Shown here: piece after piece, positions 25,355-37,215 of the stretch
Position numbering within the stretch: position 1 is the first letter of the stretch
How the letters are laid out: every line of letters begins with the position of its first letter
Assembly (NCBI RefSeq): GCF_900156895.1
Contig: NZ_FTPD01000007.1
Location: forward strand, 1-64,000
Source: Mesorhizobium prunaredense
GTDB taxonomy: Bacteria; Pseudomonadota; Alphaproteobacteria; Rhizobiales; Rhizobiaceae
Length of the DNA: 64,000 bases
Reading direction: 5' to 3'
Program-made: the position numbers and the translations under genes
The notes under the pieces: model-generated
What the model was told of the DNA's origin: nothing
The model's input: only the letters and a program-made list of their open reading frames with translations
Databases searched by the model: none

Positions 25355-26665
25355 ATGAAGAAGTTCCTTACGACGCTTATGCTGATCGGCACGATTACGG
25401 CCGGCATCAGCGCGCTGGCTACACTGCCGGCAAAGGCGTTGGTCCAACTCGACTTGACTGAACCCAATATCGAGCCTCTGCCGATCGCTATCACCGACTT
25501 CCAATCGGGCGACGGGTTGGGCGCGGAGATCTCGAAGATCGTCAGCGCAGACCTGAAACGCTCCGGCCTGTTCGCGCCGATCGACAAAAGCGCCTTCATC
25601 GAAAAGATATCCAATCCGGATGCCGCCCCCCGCTTCGAGGACTGGAAAGTGATCAACGCCCAGGCGCTGGTCACCGGCAGCGTCAGCAAGGAGGCCGATG
25701 GCCGCGTCCGCGCCCAGTACCGATTGTGGGACACCTTTGCCGGCCAGCAATTGTCCGGCGAGCAGTTCTTCGCCAACGACGCCAATACGAGGCGCGTCGC
25801 CCATATCATCGCCGACGCCATCTATGAGCGGCTAACCGGCGAGAAGGGCTATTTCGACACGCGCGTCGTCTTCATCGACGAATCGGGCGCAAAGAACGCG
25901 CGCAAGAAGCGCCTCGCCATCATGGACCAGGACGGCGCCAATATCCGCTACCTGTCGGATGGCAGGTCGATCGTGCTGACCCCGCGCTTCTCGCCAAGCC
26001 GGCAGGAAATCACTTATATGTCCTATGAAAGCGGCCAGCCGAAGGTCTATCTGCTGCAGATCGAGACCGGGCAGCGCGAACTGGTCGGCGACTTTCCCGG
26101 CATGACCTTTGCGCCGCGCTTCTCGCCCGACGGCCAGAAGGTGATCATGAGCCTGCTGCGCGACGACGGCAATTCCAATATCTTCGCCATGGATTTGAGG
26201 AGCCGCTCGACGACTAGGCTCACCAACTCGACGGCCATCGACACCTCGCCGTCCTATTCGCCGGATGGCAGCAAGGTGGTGTTCACCTCCGACCGCGGCG
26301 GCCGCGCGCAGATCTATGTGATGGGCGCCGACGGTTCTGGCCAGACCCGCATCTCCTTCGGCGACGGCGTCTATTCGACGCCGGTGTGGTCACCGCGCGG
26401 CGACCTCATCGCCTTCACCAAGCAGACCGCCGGCGAATTCCAGATCGGCGTCATGCGAGTCGACGGTTCGGGCGAGCGCATCCTTTCAACCGGGTTCCAG
26501 CAGGAGGGGCCGACCTGGGCGCCTAACGGCCGGGTGCTGATGTTCTTCCGTGATTCGGCCGGCGGCCCAAAACTCGTTTCGGTCGATCTCACCGGCCGCA
26601 ACGAACAGTCGATCCCGACCGCGAATTTCGCTTCGGACCCGGCCTGGTCGCCGCTGCTCGAGTGA
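25355..26665 (+). CDS. tolB: Tol-Pal system protein TolB
   Basis: A protein of 436 residues. Signal peptide [28 protein letters not shown], an N-terminal alpha/beta domain (about 30-165), and a C-terminal six-bladed beta-propeller made of repeated FSPDG/YSPDG/WSPRG units (from about 200), the surface that binds Pal. Translation starts 27 bases after tolA. TolB cycles between Pal and TolA to recycle Pal to the septum. Length and domain order are normal. ATG 25355 is chosen because the signal peptide begins there. Confidence 0.95.
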   Translation: MKKFLTTLMLIGTITAGISALATLPAKALVQLDLTEPNIEPLPIAITDFQSGDGLGAEISKIVSADLKRSGLFAPIDKSAFIEKISNPDAAPRFEDWKVINAQALVTGSVSKEADGRVRAQYRLWDTFAGQQLSGEQFFANDANTRRVAHIIADAIYERLTGEKGYFDTRVVFIDESGAKNARKKRLAIMDQDGANIRYLSDGRSIVLTPRFSPSRQEITYMSYESGQPKVYLLQIETGQRELVGDFPGMTFAPRFSPDGQKVIMSLLRDDGNSNIFAMDLRSRSTTRLTNSTAIDTSPSYSPDGSKVVFTSDRGGRAQIYVMGADGSGQTRISFGDGVYSTPVWSPRGDLIAFTKQTAGEFQIGVMRVDGSGERILSTGFQQEGPTWAPNGRVLMFFRDSAGGPKLVSVDLTGRNEQSIPTANFASDPAWSPLLE

Positions 26666-26689
26666 GGGAGGAATTGGAGAAATGAGGAA

Positions 26690-26776
26690 TTGGAGAATTG
26701 AAGAATTGAAGAATTGAAGAGATGAAGAGATGAAGAGATGAAGAAAACGGGACTCCTCAATTCTTCAATTCTCCAA
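26690..26776 (+). repeat. Simple-sequence hairpin between tolB and pal
   Basis: Perfect 20-base inverted repeat arms (26690-26709 and 26757-26776; arm TTGGAGAATTGAAGAATTGA) enclose 47 bases rich in tandem GAATTGAA and GAGATGAA units. Purine-only repeat DNA on one strand, unlike the surrounding GC-rich sequence. Expansion of the short repeat is likely (inference). Confidence 0.88.
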
Positions 26777-26975
26777 CTTTCCACGGCTTGGTCGCGTTTC
26801 AGCCGCATTTCTGCCTACGGTCCCCGCGCATTGTGCCTCCTCGGATTCCCCTGGGCAGAACGGCTGCGGACGGCAGCCGAAACCAAATTTTAACCGTGTT
26901 TCTTGAACGCCGGTTAACCCAAACGTGGTTACTGGACGATCAACGAAATCACTCGAATTGCGAAGGAGAGGCGGC

Positions 26976-27482
26976 ATGGGCCGTATCGCAGCACTTACCA
27001 GAAACCCGGCGATGATCGCGCTGGTGGCGTTGCTCGCCATCGCCGGTTGCGCCTCGAAGAAGAACCTGAACAGCGCCGCCGATCTCGGTCTCAGTGGCGC
27101 CGGGGCGGCAACGCCCGGATCGGCCCAGGATTTTACCGTCAACATCGGCGACCGCATCTTTTTCGACACGGATTCGTCCTCGATCCGCGCCGACGCGCAG
27201 ACGACGCTTTCGCGCCAGGCGCAGTGGCTGAACCAGTACAGGCAGTATGCCATCGTCATCGAAGGCCATGCCGACGAGCGCGGCACGCGCGAATACAATC
27301 TGGCGCTCGGCGCCCGCCGCGCCGCCGCCACCCGCGACTTCCTCGTCGCCAGGGGTGTTTCCGCCCAGCGCCTGAAGACCATTTCCTACGGCAAGGAGCG
27401 TCCGGTCGCGGTTTGCGACGACATCTCCTGCTGGTCGCAGAACCGCCGCGCCGTCACCACGATCAGCGGCGCCGGTTCTTGA
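26976..27482 (+). CDS. pal: Peptidoglycan-associated lipoprotein Pal
   Basis: A protein of 168 residues. Lipoprotein signal with lipobox LAIAGC, lipidated Cys25, then a linker and an OmpA-type peptidoglycan-binding domain (about 55-168: FFDTDSSSIRADAQ, GHADERGTREYNLALGARRA, SYGKERPVAVC). ATG 26976 has a strong ribosome site GAAGGAGAG. Pal links the outer membrane to peptidoglycan and concentrates at the division site. A 310-base gap with a simple-sequence hairpin separates it from tolB, so it probably has its own promoter. Confidence 0.95.
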   Translation: MGRIAALTRNPAMIALVALLAIAGCASKKNLNSAADLGLSGAGAATPGSAQDFTVNIGDRIFFDTDSSSIRADAQTTLSRQAQWLNQYRQYAIVIEGHADERGTREYNLALGARRAAATRDFLVARGVSAQRLKTISYGKERPVAVCDDISCWSQNRRAVTTISGAGS

Positions 27483-27523
27483 TCGGCAATTTCTGATCGG
27501 CAGAAATGCAACACCTACGTGCG

Positions 27524-27547
27524 AAAGGCGGCTGCGGCCGCCTTTTT
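27524..27547 (+). terminator. Rho-independent terminator after pal
   Basis: AAAGGCGGC-TGCG-GCCGCCTTT, perfect nine-base stem followed by further T residues, 42 bases after the pal stop. Confidence 0.85.
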
Positions 27548-27683
27548 CATGTCCGGCGCCCGGATATGGGACTTGAAACAAAATTTGGCCGAAGTCCTGC
27601 GTCCTGGTAAGAGCCGAGCGCCCGACGGTCCCACTCCGATCGGAAGGCATGCAACAGGCAATCAATTTCACGGCGAGAGGCAC

Positions 27684-28754
27684 ATGCATTTCAGATCGGT
27701 CTTGAGCGGCACGCTTGCGCTGCTGCTCGTATCAAGCGTCGCTGCCCCGGCAGTAGGCAATGAGCAAGGCACAGAAAAAAGCGGTTTTTCCTTCCGCCTG
27801 CCGACGCTCGGCATTTTCGGTGACAAAAAGAAACAGGATCAGGTGCAATTTGCGCAGGATGGCACCGGCACTACCGCGCTGGAGGAACAGCTCCGGCAAA
27901 TGAACGGCAAGATCGAGGAGCTCAACTTCCAGGTGCTGCAGATGCAGGAGCAGATCCGCAAGCAGCAGGAAGATAACGAGTTCCGCTTCCAGCAGCTGGA
28001 AGGCGGCTCACAAGGCGCGCAACAGCCACGCGAGCAGAAGAAGTCGGACGCCACCACCAACACCGACAGCAGCGTCGCCGAGGCTCCGGCGACGCATGCG
28101 CCGGTCGATGCGGGCACACCGCCCGCCGGCGGCCAGGAGGTCATCGTCGAATCACCGACAGGCGAACCCGGCGCGGTGATCCCGGGCACGCCGCCGAAGA
28201 CGTTTGGCACCATCACCGTCGACAAGAACGGCAATGTGATCGAGGGCAAGACGCAGGCACATGCACCGGCGCAGAACACCGCCCCCAGCGACCAAGTTAC
28301 CAGCGACCGGGCCGCTGGCACGCAGGCCGGCAAGTCCGACGATACGGTAGTCGCGGCGCTGCCCGCCACCGACGACCCGGAGGAGCTTTACCGCAATTCC
28401 TATCAGTTCATCCTGTCGGGCGACTACGGCACTGCCGAACAGGGTTTTCGCGACCACATCGCCCGCTTCCCCAAGGACGCCAAGACGGCGGACGCGCATT
28501 ACTGGCTGGGTGAGTCGCTGCTCGGCCAGCAGAAGTATCGCGACGCGGCCGAGACGTTCCTCGCCGCCAGCAAGGACTATCCGAAGGCCAAGAAGGCTCC
28601 CGACATGCTGCTGAAGCTCGGTGTGTCGCTGGTCGGATTGAACCAGCGCGACGTGGCCTGCGCCACTTTCGGCGAGATCGGCAAGCGCTATCCGAACGTT
28701 TCCGGCGCGCTCAAGGAACGCGTCAAGCAGGAAAGGGCGCTCGCCGCGTGTTAG
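27684..28754 (+). CDS. cpoB: Tol-Pal system protein CpoB (YbgF)
   Basis: A protein of 356 residues: signal peptide (MHFRSVLSGTLALLLVSSVAAPAVG), a coiled-coil segment (about 63-105: LEEQLRQMNGKIEELNFQVLQMQEQIRKQQEDNEFRFQQLE), a long low-complexity linker, and three C-terminal TPR repeats (about 230-350, YQFILSGDYGTAEQGFRDHIARFP...). CpoB coordinates the Tol complex with penicillin-binding protein 1B during constriction. ATG 27684 is chosen because the signal peptide starts there. The linker is longer than in E. coli. A terminator separates it from pal, so it may be separately expressed. Confidence 0.9.
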   Translation: MHFRSVLSGTLALLLVSSVAAPAVGNEQGTEKSGFSFRLPTLGIFGDKKKQDQVQFAQDGTGTTALEEQLRQMNGKIEELNFQVLQMQEQIRKQQEDNEFRFQQLEGGSQGAQQPREQKKSDATTNTDSSVAEAPATHAPVDAGTPPAGGQEVIVESPTGEPGAVIPGTPPKTFGTITVDKNGNVIEGKTQAHAPAQNTAPSDQVTSDRAAGTQAGKSDDTVVAALPATDDPEELYRNSYQFILSGDYGTAEQGFRDHIARFPKDAKTADAHYWLGESLLGQQKYRDAAETFLAASKDYPKAKKAPDMLLKLGVSLVGLNQRDVACATFGEIGKRYPNVSGALKERVKQERALAAC

Positions 28755-28764
28755 TTTTTTCCTT

Positions 28765-28808
28765 GCATGTCGTTGCCCCAAGACCGGGGCCACTTTTGGG
28801 CGACATGC
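28765..28808. repeat. Dispersed repeat family B, copy 3
   Basis: Inverted repeat with ends GCATGTCG and CGACATGC and inner segments TTGCCCCA and CTTTTGGG. It lies between cpoB and tilS and may serve as a processing or pausing site. Confidence 0.7.
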
Positions 28809-28809
28809 A

Positions 28810-30189
28810 TTGACGCCCGAAACCGAGCCTGACCGTTCGGTTTTTTCGCAGATCGACTTTACCAGCGGCGCTGTTGCGGCCGTGTCCGGCGGCAGCGACT
28901 CGACCGCCCTTCTCCTTCTCCTAAAAGATCACCTCGACCGTACCGCGCCGGCAACGAAATTGCTGGCTGTGACCATCGATCACGCTCTGCGGCCGGGCTC
29001 GGCAGCGGAAGCGCAAGCCGTGGCCAGGCTTTGCGCCGGGCGCGGCATTGCCCATCGCATCCTGGTCTGGTCCGGACGCAAGCCGTCGACCGGCCTGCCG
29101 GCTGCCGCGCGAGAGGCACGCTACCGGCTGCTGGCCGAGGCGGCGCAGGCGGAAGGTATCGGCCTTATCCTGACCGGCCACACAGCCGACGACCAGGCCG
29201 AGACCGTGCTGATGCGGCAAGCTCGCCAGGAGGGGGCGCGAGAGGCAGGGCGAGGTCTGGCCGGCATGGCACCGGCCACCCTCTATGACTGGCGGATCTG
29301 GATCGTACGGCCGCTTCTCGGCACACGGCGTGCTGCGCTGCGCGAAGTCCTGCGGCGCGCGAATGTCGGCTGGGCCGAAGACCCGACCAATGAAGACGAG
29401 GCTTTCGAGCGGCCGCGTATCCGCGCAGCGCTTGCCGACCGCAATGGTGCGCGGGAAGACGCGTTGGCGCTGGCCGGGCGGGCTGCGGTGGGGCGCGAAC
29501 AGCTTGGCCATCGTGCCGCCGCGCTGATCCGTGGCTTTGCCAGCAGGCCCGCCGCCGGCCTTGCCCGTCTCGATCCGGGCTTTGCGACGGCCGGCGACGA
29601 GGCGGCGGCCGTCTACGCGCTGCGCGTCCTGCTGGCGACTGTCGGCGGCGTTGCCTTTCTGCCCGACCAGGCTCGCAGCGCGGCGCTGCTCAACCGGCTG
29701 AGGCCCGGACGACCTGGCAAAACCCCATTTTTGGCTGCCCCGTTTTGCGCTACTTTGTCGCGGACGGTGGTCGATGCACGGCGTGCCGGCATCTTCCTGC
29801 GTCGCGAAACCCGCAACCTGCCGTCCGCTGCTCCTGCCGTGGACAATGCACTCTGGGACGGCCGCCGGAGGATCAAATTGGGCGACGAACCGGGTGAATT
29901 TTTGATCGCGCCGCTCGGCGCGGCTGGTGCCGCAAGACAGGCAATTGCTGAAAACGGCACGCCGCCGAGCCTTGTCCGCGCGGCTCTGGCGGCCGAGCCG
30001 GTGCTGTGGCGCGCAAGCGAACATCCAAGCGACAGCCCGATCTTGCCGGGAATGGCGGTATGCCCGGTCGTCGCGCCCTTTGCCCGCTTCCTGCCGTCCT
30101 TCGACCTGGCGCCGGCCGGAACTGTCGCCGCGCTGATCGGTGCGCCGCGACTTCCTGCCCCGCCTTTCGGCGGCCACACTGCCGGTTGA
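28810..30189 (+). CDS. tilS: tRNA(Ile)-lysidine synthase TilS
   Basis: A protein of 459 residues. The PP-loop ATPase signature AAVSGGSDSTALL is at 23-35, followed by VTIDHALRPGS and LTGHTADDQAETVLMR, all typical. TilS attaches lysine to C34 of the minor tRNA-Ile, changing it to decode AUA. The apparent start is TTG 28810; a nearby ATG at 28805 is followed immediately by a stop, so TTG or a slightly downstream codon must serve. It directly precedes ftsH, a conserved alphaproteobacterial and wider bacterial order (tilS-ftsH). Confidence 0.9.
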   Translation: MTPETEPDRSVFSQIDFTSGAVAAVSGGSDSTALLLLLKDHLDRTAPATKLLAVTIDHALRPGSAAEAQAVARLCAGRGIAHRILVWSGRKPSTGLPAAAREARYRLLAEAAQAEGIGLILTGHTADDQAETVLMRQARQEGAREAGRGLAGMAPATLYDWRIWIVRPLLGTRRAALREVLRRANVGWAEDPTNEDEAFERPRIRAALADRNGAREDALALAGRAAVGREQLGHRAAALIRGFASRPAAGLARLDPGFATAGDEAAAVYALRVLLATVGGVAFLPDQARSAALLNRLRPGRPGKTPFLAAPFCATLSRTVVDARRAGIFLRRETRNLPSAAPAVDNALWDGRRRIKLGDEPGEFLIAPLGAAGAARQAIAENGTPPSLVRAALAAEPVLWRASEHPSDSPILPGMAVCPVVAPFARFLPSFDLAPAGTVAALIGAPRLPAPPFGGHTAG

Positions 30190-30312
30190 TCATGGGCGAA
30201 AGCTTAACCGCGACATGCTGTTCTGCTTGGCAATGAAGCGCGCCATCCCTATGTTAGACCCAAGTTTCCTCTCACGACGCGTGTCCGCTGGCGGACACCA
30301 ACGGGACAATTG

Positions 30313-32241
<1,929 letters not shown>

Positions 32242-32267
32242 GGTCCGGCCCAGGAGGTTGATTTCGA

Positions 32268-32297
32268 AAAACGCCGCGGTGTTGACCGCGGCGTTTT
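32268..32297 (+). terminator. Rho-independent terminator after ftsH
   Basis: AAAACGCCGCGGT-GTTG-ACCGCGGCGTTTT is a perfect 13-base stem with a tetraloop. Confidence 0.9.
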
Positions 32298-32404
32298 CTG
32301 TTCAGGAGGTGCCGTGATGAGGGCCGATCTCCCCGGAAGGGGGAGATCAGCCGTCACTTCCGCTTTTACAAACCTTCAGCACCGCAGGCGCAATTTATCG
32401 CCGG

Positions 32405-32443
32405 CAACAAAAAGGCCCGCGACGCTTGCGGTTCGCGGGCCTT
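32405..32443 (-). terminator. Terminator of the secreted repeat-protein gene
   Basis: On the minus strand AAGGCCCGCGA, a ten-base loop, then TCGCGGGCCTT and a run of T. It lies 25 bases beyond the stop of the gene at 32468. Confidence 0.82.
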
Positions 32444-32467
32444 GCTATCTTCGAATGTTGATGCCGA

Positions 32468-33130
32468 TCAGCTCTTCAGCGCGGCATTGCACAGGCTGTA
32501 GAAGCCGCCACCGTTCTGGATCCACCTGAGGCCACCGAGCGTCCCGGCCTCCTTGTTGGCGTGATACTGGTCGCGGCAGGTGTACATACGGGCCTTGGAC
32601 GGAGTTTCGCTGCTATACTTGGTGGAGATCGCCTTCGGAAACGTCACTCCCTGGGGAGCGGTGACGGTCGGCTTTTGCGGCTGGCTGGTGAGGCTTGCCT
32701 GATCGGCTGCCGGCATGGTGTCGTCGGAACCACTGGCACCGCACTGGCTTATGCGGAAGTCGTTCCACTTCATGCCGTTCAGCGTGTTGCCAGCCTTGGC
32801 CGCCCGATATTTGGCGCCGCATTCCGCCCTGCTGAGGCCGCTGCCTGCGTTGGCAGTTGCCGCTGCCTTGGTCGTCGCTGCGGCGGCCGCATCGGGTGTT
32901 GCAGCGCTGGTGCTGTCCGCCTTGGCTGGCGTGGCGTCGGTTGCGGCGGCCTCGGTGCCGCATACTGCCTTGCGGAACTGGTTCCAGTTCTGCCCACCAA
33001 GCGTCCCGGCGTCCTTTGCCGCGTTATACTTGGTGCTGCATTCGGCCATGGTCAGCGCATTGGCGGGTGCCGCCAGGAGTAAAGTCACGACGGCAAGACC
33101 GGTCAAAGTGGCAAGTCGATGGATAAGCAT
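32468..33130 (-). CDS. Secreted protein with three Cys/Trp-containing repeats
   Basis: A protein of 220 residues with a Sec signal peptide (IHRLATLTGLAVVTLLLAAPANA). Three copies of one motif follow: AECSTKYNAAKDAGTLGGQNWNQFRKAVC (about 29-57), AECGAKYRAAKAGNTLNGMKWNDFRISQC (about 102-130) and YTCRDQYHANKEAGTLGGLRWIQNGGGFYSLC (about 183-214). Each has two Cys that could form a disulfide, and conserved K-Y, A-A-K and G-x-x-W residues. Linkers are Ala/Thr-rich. Single-copy relatives are frequent in rhizobia as hypothetical proteins; the function is unknown. It is likely periplasmic or secreted. Confidence 0.85.
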   Translation of the reverse strand: MLIHRLATLTGLAVVTLLLAAPANALTMAECSTKYNAAKDAGTLGGQNWNQFRKAVCGTEAAATDATPAKADSTSAATPDAAAAATTKAAATANAGSGLSRAECGAKYRAAKAGNTLNGMKWNDFRISQCGASGSDDTMPAADQASLTSQPQKPTVTAPQGVTFPKAISTKYSSETPSKARMYTCRDQYHANKEAGTLGGLRWIQNGGGFYSLCNAALKS

Positions 33131-33637
33131 GAGGTTTCTCCCTTCAGATGTTCACGATATGTCCCATGCAAGCAATAACACTCAACGACTGGTTGCGCCA
33201 GAGGCTAAATGGCGTGAAACCTGTCGGAAAGTGCATTATTTTTGTGAAATCGGTGCCGGCTCCTGTCCGCCGGGCAATTTTCCCGGGCGCATTTGCACGG
33301 AAAACTTGCATAGGGCGGACCACTCTCAGGAACTGCCTCACATGGCGGGCCGATCGGGTCGGCCAGTGCGGCGGACGGTCCAGAGCAACACGACGCGCGG
33401 GTTCCGAATTCAATGCCTATCGACTGGCACATGAAAGAATCCAGATGCGGTCTGAAGGTTTCTGAACGCTGCTGGCGCAACCAAGGCAGGCAATATCCAA
33501 GCACTGACGTGACACAAAACACACAAGACAACAGTTTTCTAAGGATTGGTGCCCTATAATCATGAATTGTGATGATAGGGCCCGGGCCAATGTGTGGCAT
33601 GACGTGCCGGCAATGAACCATCGGGAAGCTGACTAGC
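33131..33637. other. Divergent intergenic region before glmM
   Basis: About 507 bases between the secreted repeat protein (minus) and glmM (plus). Short frames on both strands lack ribosome sites and family resemblance. No RNA structure was recognised. It holds the promoters of both genes. Confidence 0.5.
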
Positions 33638-34990
<1,353 letters not shown>

Positions 34991-35012
34991 TCCCTCAGCT
35001 TTTGCCAGCTTG

Positions 35013-35038
35013 AAAGCCCGCCTTCCGGCGGGCTTTTT
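35013..35038 (+). terminator. Rho-independent terminator after glmM
   Basis: AAAGCCCGCC-TTCC-GGCGGGCTTT with following T residues. Confidence 0.9.
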
Positions 35039-35119
35039 CCTTTGCTCGCACGCCAGATCATTGGCGGAAATGACGCGAAAATCCTGAAAGATTTAGAGAT
35101 TCATGGTTAAGCGATAAGG

Positions 35120-35134
35120 TTAAACGCGTTTTAA
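35120..35134 (+). promoter_or_regulatory. Perfect CtrA box upstream of the first porin-like gene
   Basis: TTAA-ACGCGTT-TTAA matches the full CtrA consensus and lies 84 bases before the ATG at 35218. A further TTAA nine bases upstream may be a weak extra half site. Confidence 0.68.
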
Positions 35135-35217
35135 CTTTTCCAATTCATTATCCACGACTGAAGCCAATCAGATTCGGACGCGTTCGCTGTGCCGAGGGGT
35201 TCTCAGGGGTGACAAGC

Positions 35218-36048
35218 ATGTTCAATACAGCAAGAATGGGCCTCTTTGCCGCGCTGCTCGCGGGCGTGGCCGGACCAGTGTTGGCCGCCGACTTCGTCGA
35301 GCCGCCCGTGGTCGAGCCGGCCCCGCCGCCGCCCGTCTACGAGCAGCCGGTCGAATATGGCGGCTGGTACATTCGCGGCGACATCGACTATCACTGGTCG
35401 GAGTTCCGCGGCGGCGACTACATCACCTACGGGCCGGATCCAGGCACCGGCCGCTTTGACAGCGGCGAGCTGGACGGCGCCTTCTCGGTCGGTGCCGGCG
35501 TCGGTTACCAGATCAACCAGCATTTCCGCACCGACCTGACCGCGGACTGGATGAGCAAATCCGAATTCCGCGGCTCGACCACCGGCATCTGCCTCGATGG
35601 AGATCCCTGTACTTCGACCGACACGTCGTCCTATACCGCGCTGCTGCTGCTCGCCAACGCCTATGTCGATATCGGCACCTGGTACGGCATCACGCCCTAT
35701 GTCGGCGCCGGCATCGGCGGCGCCTGGGTCAAGTGGGATAAGCTCCACAACACCATTGAAGACGGCGAATTCTCCCACAATGGCGGCAAGGGTTGGCGTT
35801 TTGCCTATGCCGCCATGGCGGGCGCATCCTACTGCTTGACCGATCGGGTCAAGCTCGATGTCGGCTACCGCTTCAGCCATATCGAAGGCGGTAAGATGTT
35901 CGACTTCGACAGCGATGTCGGTCCTGGCCATGACAAAGGCATCAATGTGAACGAAGTGCGCGGCGGCCTGCGCTACCAGTTCGGCAACTCGGACTGCGCC
36001 CAGCCGGTGCCGATCGCCTACGAACCCGAACCGGTCTACACCAAGTAA
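35218..36048 (+). CDS. Omp25/31-type outer-membrane beta-barrel protein
   Basis: A protein of 276 residues. Signal peptide (MFNTARMGLFAALLAGVAGPVLA), a Pro-rich segment (PPVVEPAPPPPVYEQP), then an eight-stranded barrel with alternating aromatic patterns (GGWYIRGDIDYHWSEF, FRTDLTADWMSKSEF, DVGYRFSHIEGGKMF). The two Cys in CLDGDPC may form a disulfide in a surface loop. Members are major surface proteins in Brucella and rhizobia. ATG 35218 follows AGGGG. The last strand ends RYQFG, but the protein continues to a Pro-rich C-terminal tail instead of ending in Phe, unlike many barrels. Confidence 0.88.
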   Translation: MFNTARMGLFAALLAGVAGPVLAADFVEPPVVEPAPPPPVYEQPVEYGGWYIRGDIDYHWSEFRGGDYITYGPDPGTGRFDSGELDGAFSVGAGVGYQINQHFRTDLTADWMSKSEFRGSTTGICLDGDPCTSTDTSSYTALLLLANAYVDIGTWYGITPYVGAGIGGAWVKWDKLHNTIEDGEFSHNGGKGWRFAYAAMAGASYCLTDRVKLDVGYRFSHIEGGKMFDFDSDVGPGHDKGINVNEVRGGLRYQFGNSDCAQPVPIAYEPEPVYTK

Positions 36049-36071
36049 TCACTTCGAGAGCAGGTTTGCGG

Positions 36072-36097
36072 ACCGCCCGGCAAAAGCCGGGCGGTTC
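36072..36097 (+). terminator. Rho-independent terminator after the first porin-like gene
   Basis: ACCGCCCGGC-AAAA-GCCGGGCGGT, perfect ten-base stem, followed by TCCCGTTTG (modest T content). Confidence 0.8.
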
Positions 36098-36150
36098 CCG
36101 TTTGTGTCGGCAAAGCGCATCAAAATCAATTCGCTAACGCTCTGTTATCC

Positions 36151-36165
36151 TTAACCGCCACTTAA
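36151..36165 (+). promoter_or_regulatory. Perfect CtrA box upstream of the second porin-like gene
   Basis: TTAA-CCGCCAC-TTAA matches the CtrA consensus, 74 bases before ATG 36239. A third TTAA at 36175 is spaced by nine. Confidence 0.7.
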
Positions 36166-36238
36166 CCACTATGGTTAACAATGCCTCCTGAAACGGCGCT
36201 CGCGATCGCGAATGGCGCCACCTTCGGGAGCCGGGATC

Positions 36239-37012
36239 ATGACAGTCAAATCGCGCATAGCACTGGCGCTTGCAGCAATCGCCCTGACGCCGTTGTCGCA
36301 GGCGCTTGGCGCCGACTACGATCCGCCGATCTATGTCGACCAGGCGCCGGACTACGTGCCGGTCGAAGTCGGTTCGGGCTGGTATCTGCGCGGCGATGTC
36401 TCCTATCTGGTGCAGAAGAGCTTCGACAATGAGGACTTCGCCTTCGCGCCAGCGAACTTCGATGAAGAAGAGGATCACATCTTCGCCAGCATCGGCTTCG
36501 GCTACCATTTCAACGATTATCTGCGCGCCGATCTCAATCTCGGCTATCTGCCCGGCAACGAGATCGGCGTCGGCTATGACGATACAGCGATCGTGGTGCT
36601 CCCAGCCACGGCGACCGTGGCATCAGCATCCTTGGAGAACTACGCGTTCTCGGGCATGCTCAACGGCTATGTCGATCTTGGCACATATGTCGGAATCACA
36701 CCTTATCTCGGTGCCGGTATCGGTATCCTCCGAAGCAAACGCAGCCTCTCGGCGAGCTACTTCACCGACAACGCCGACCCCACGGACGATTTCGTCCTGA
36801 ATGACAACAAGACCCAATACTCATTCGCCTATACGCTGAACGCCGGCCTAGCCTACCAAGTATCCAAGAACGTTTCAGTTGATCTGGGCTATCAATATTT
36901 TTCCGCACCCGACGCCGAATTTGCCGTCGCAAAGGATTTGGATTCCTACCAGATCGACAAAGGGATCAGCAATCATCAGATCAAGATCGGGCTGCGCTAC
37001 GATCTTTGGTAG
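36239..37012 (+). CDS. Second Omp25/31-like outer-membrane protein
   Basis: A protein of 257 residues, similar in plan to its upstream neighbour: signal peptide (KSRIALALAAIALTPLSQALG), then YDPPIYVDQAPDYVPVEVGSGWYLRGDVSYLVQKSF and barrel strands YLRADLNLGYLPG, VDLGTYVGITPYLGAGIGI and the closing IKIGLRYDLW. The shared segment (A/V)YVDLGT(W/Y)YGITPYVGAGIG shows the two genes are tandem paralogues, well diverged. ATG 36239 follows GGGAG. Both carry CtrA boxes, so envelope composition is probably tied to the cell cycle. Confidence 0.88.
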   Translation: MTVKSRIALALAAIALTPLSQALGADYDPPIYVDQAPDYVPVEVGSGWYLRGDVSYLVQKSFDNEDFAFAPANFDEEEDHIFASIGFGYHFNDYLRADLNLGYLPGNEIGVGYDDTAIVVLPATATVASASLENYAFSGMLNGYVDLGTYVGITPYLGAGIGILRSKRSLSASYFTDNADPTDDFVLNDNKTQYSFAYTLNAGLAYQVSKNVSVDLGYQYFSAPDAEFAVAKDLDSYQIDKGISNHQIKIGLRYDLW

Positions 37013-37037
37013 GCATAGCGAAAAGCCCAAGAATTTG

Positions 37038-37063
37038 AACGGTGGATTTAAGGATCCGCCGTT
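37038..37063 (+). terminator. Possible terminator after the second porin-like gene
   Basis: AACGGTGGAT-TTAAGG-ATCCGCCGTT, a ten-base stem with one G-U pair, but only a weak T-run follows. Confidence 0.45.
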
Positions 37064-37163
37064 TGCGCCTTAAGCCATGGCGTTTTCGCCGCATGCGATC
37101 GGTATCCCGTCAGCGACAAAAACTTTCCTCTTGACGCCGGGAGCCTGAACGCATATCGCCGTC

Positions 37164-37215
37164 CGTGGGCCACCCCTCCCCAACGAGGGGCCACTATCTG
37201 GAAGGATAGACCACG
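37164..37215 (+). promoter_or_regulatory. serC leader RNA (serC motif), three-way junction over the ribosome site
   Basis: CGTGG (37164-37168) pairs with CCACG (37211-37215) immediately before the serC ATG, enclosing hairpins CCCCTC/GAGGGG (37173-37190) and CTATC/GATAG (37194-37209). The loop and 3' strand of the last hairpin hold the ribosome site GGAAGGA. A conserved serC leader motif is known in alphaproteobacteria; this structure fits its position. The ligand is unknown. Confidence 0.72.

Noticed and set aside
26885..26935. CtrA box upstream of pal
   Set aside because: Two TTAACC half sites are present but their spacing is far from seven bases, so it is not a full box.
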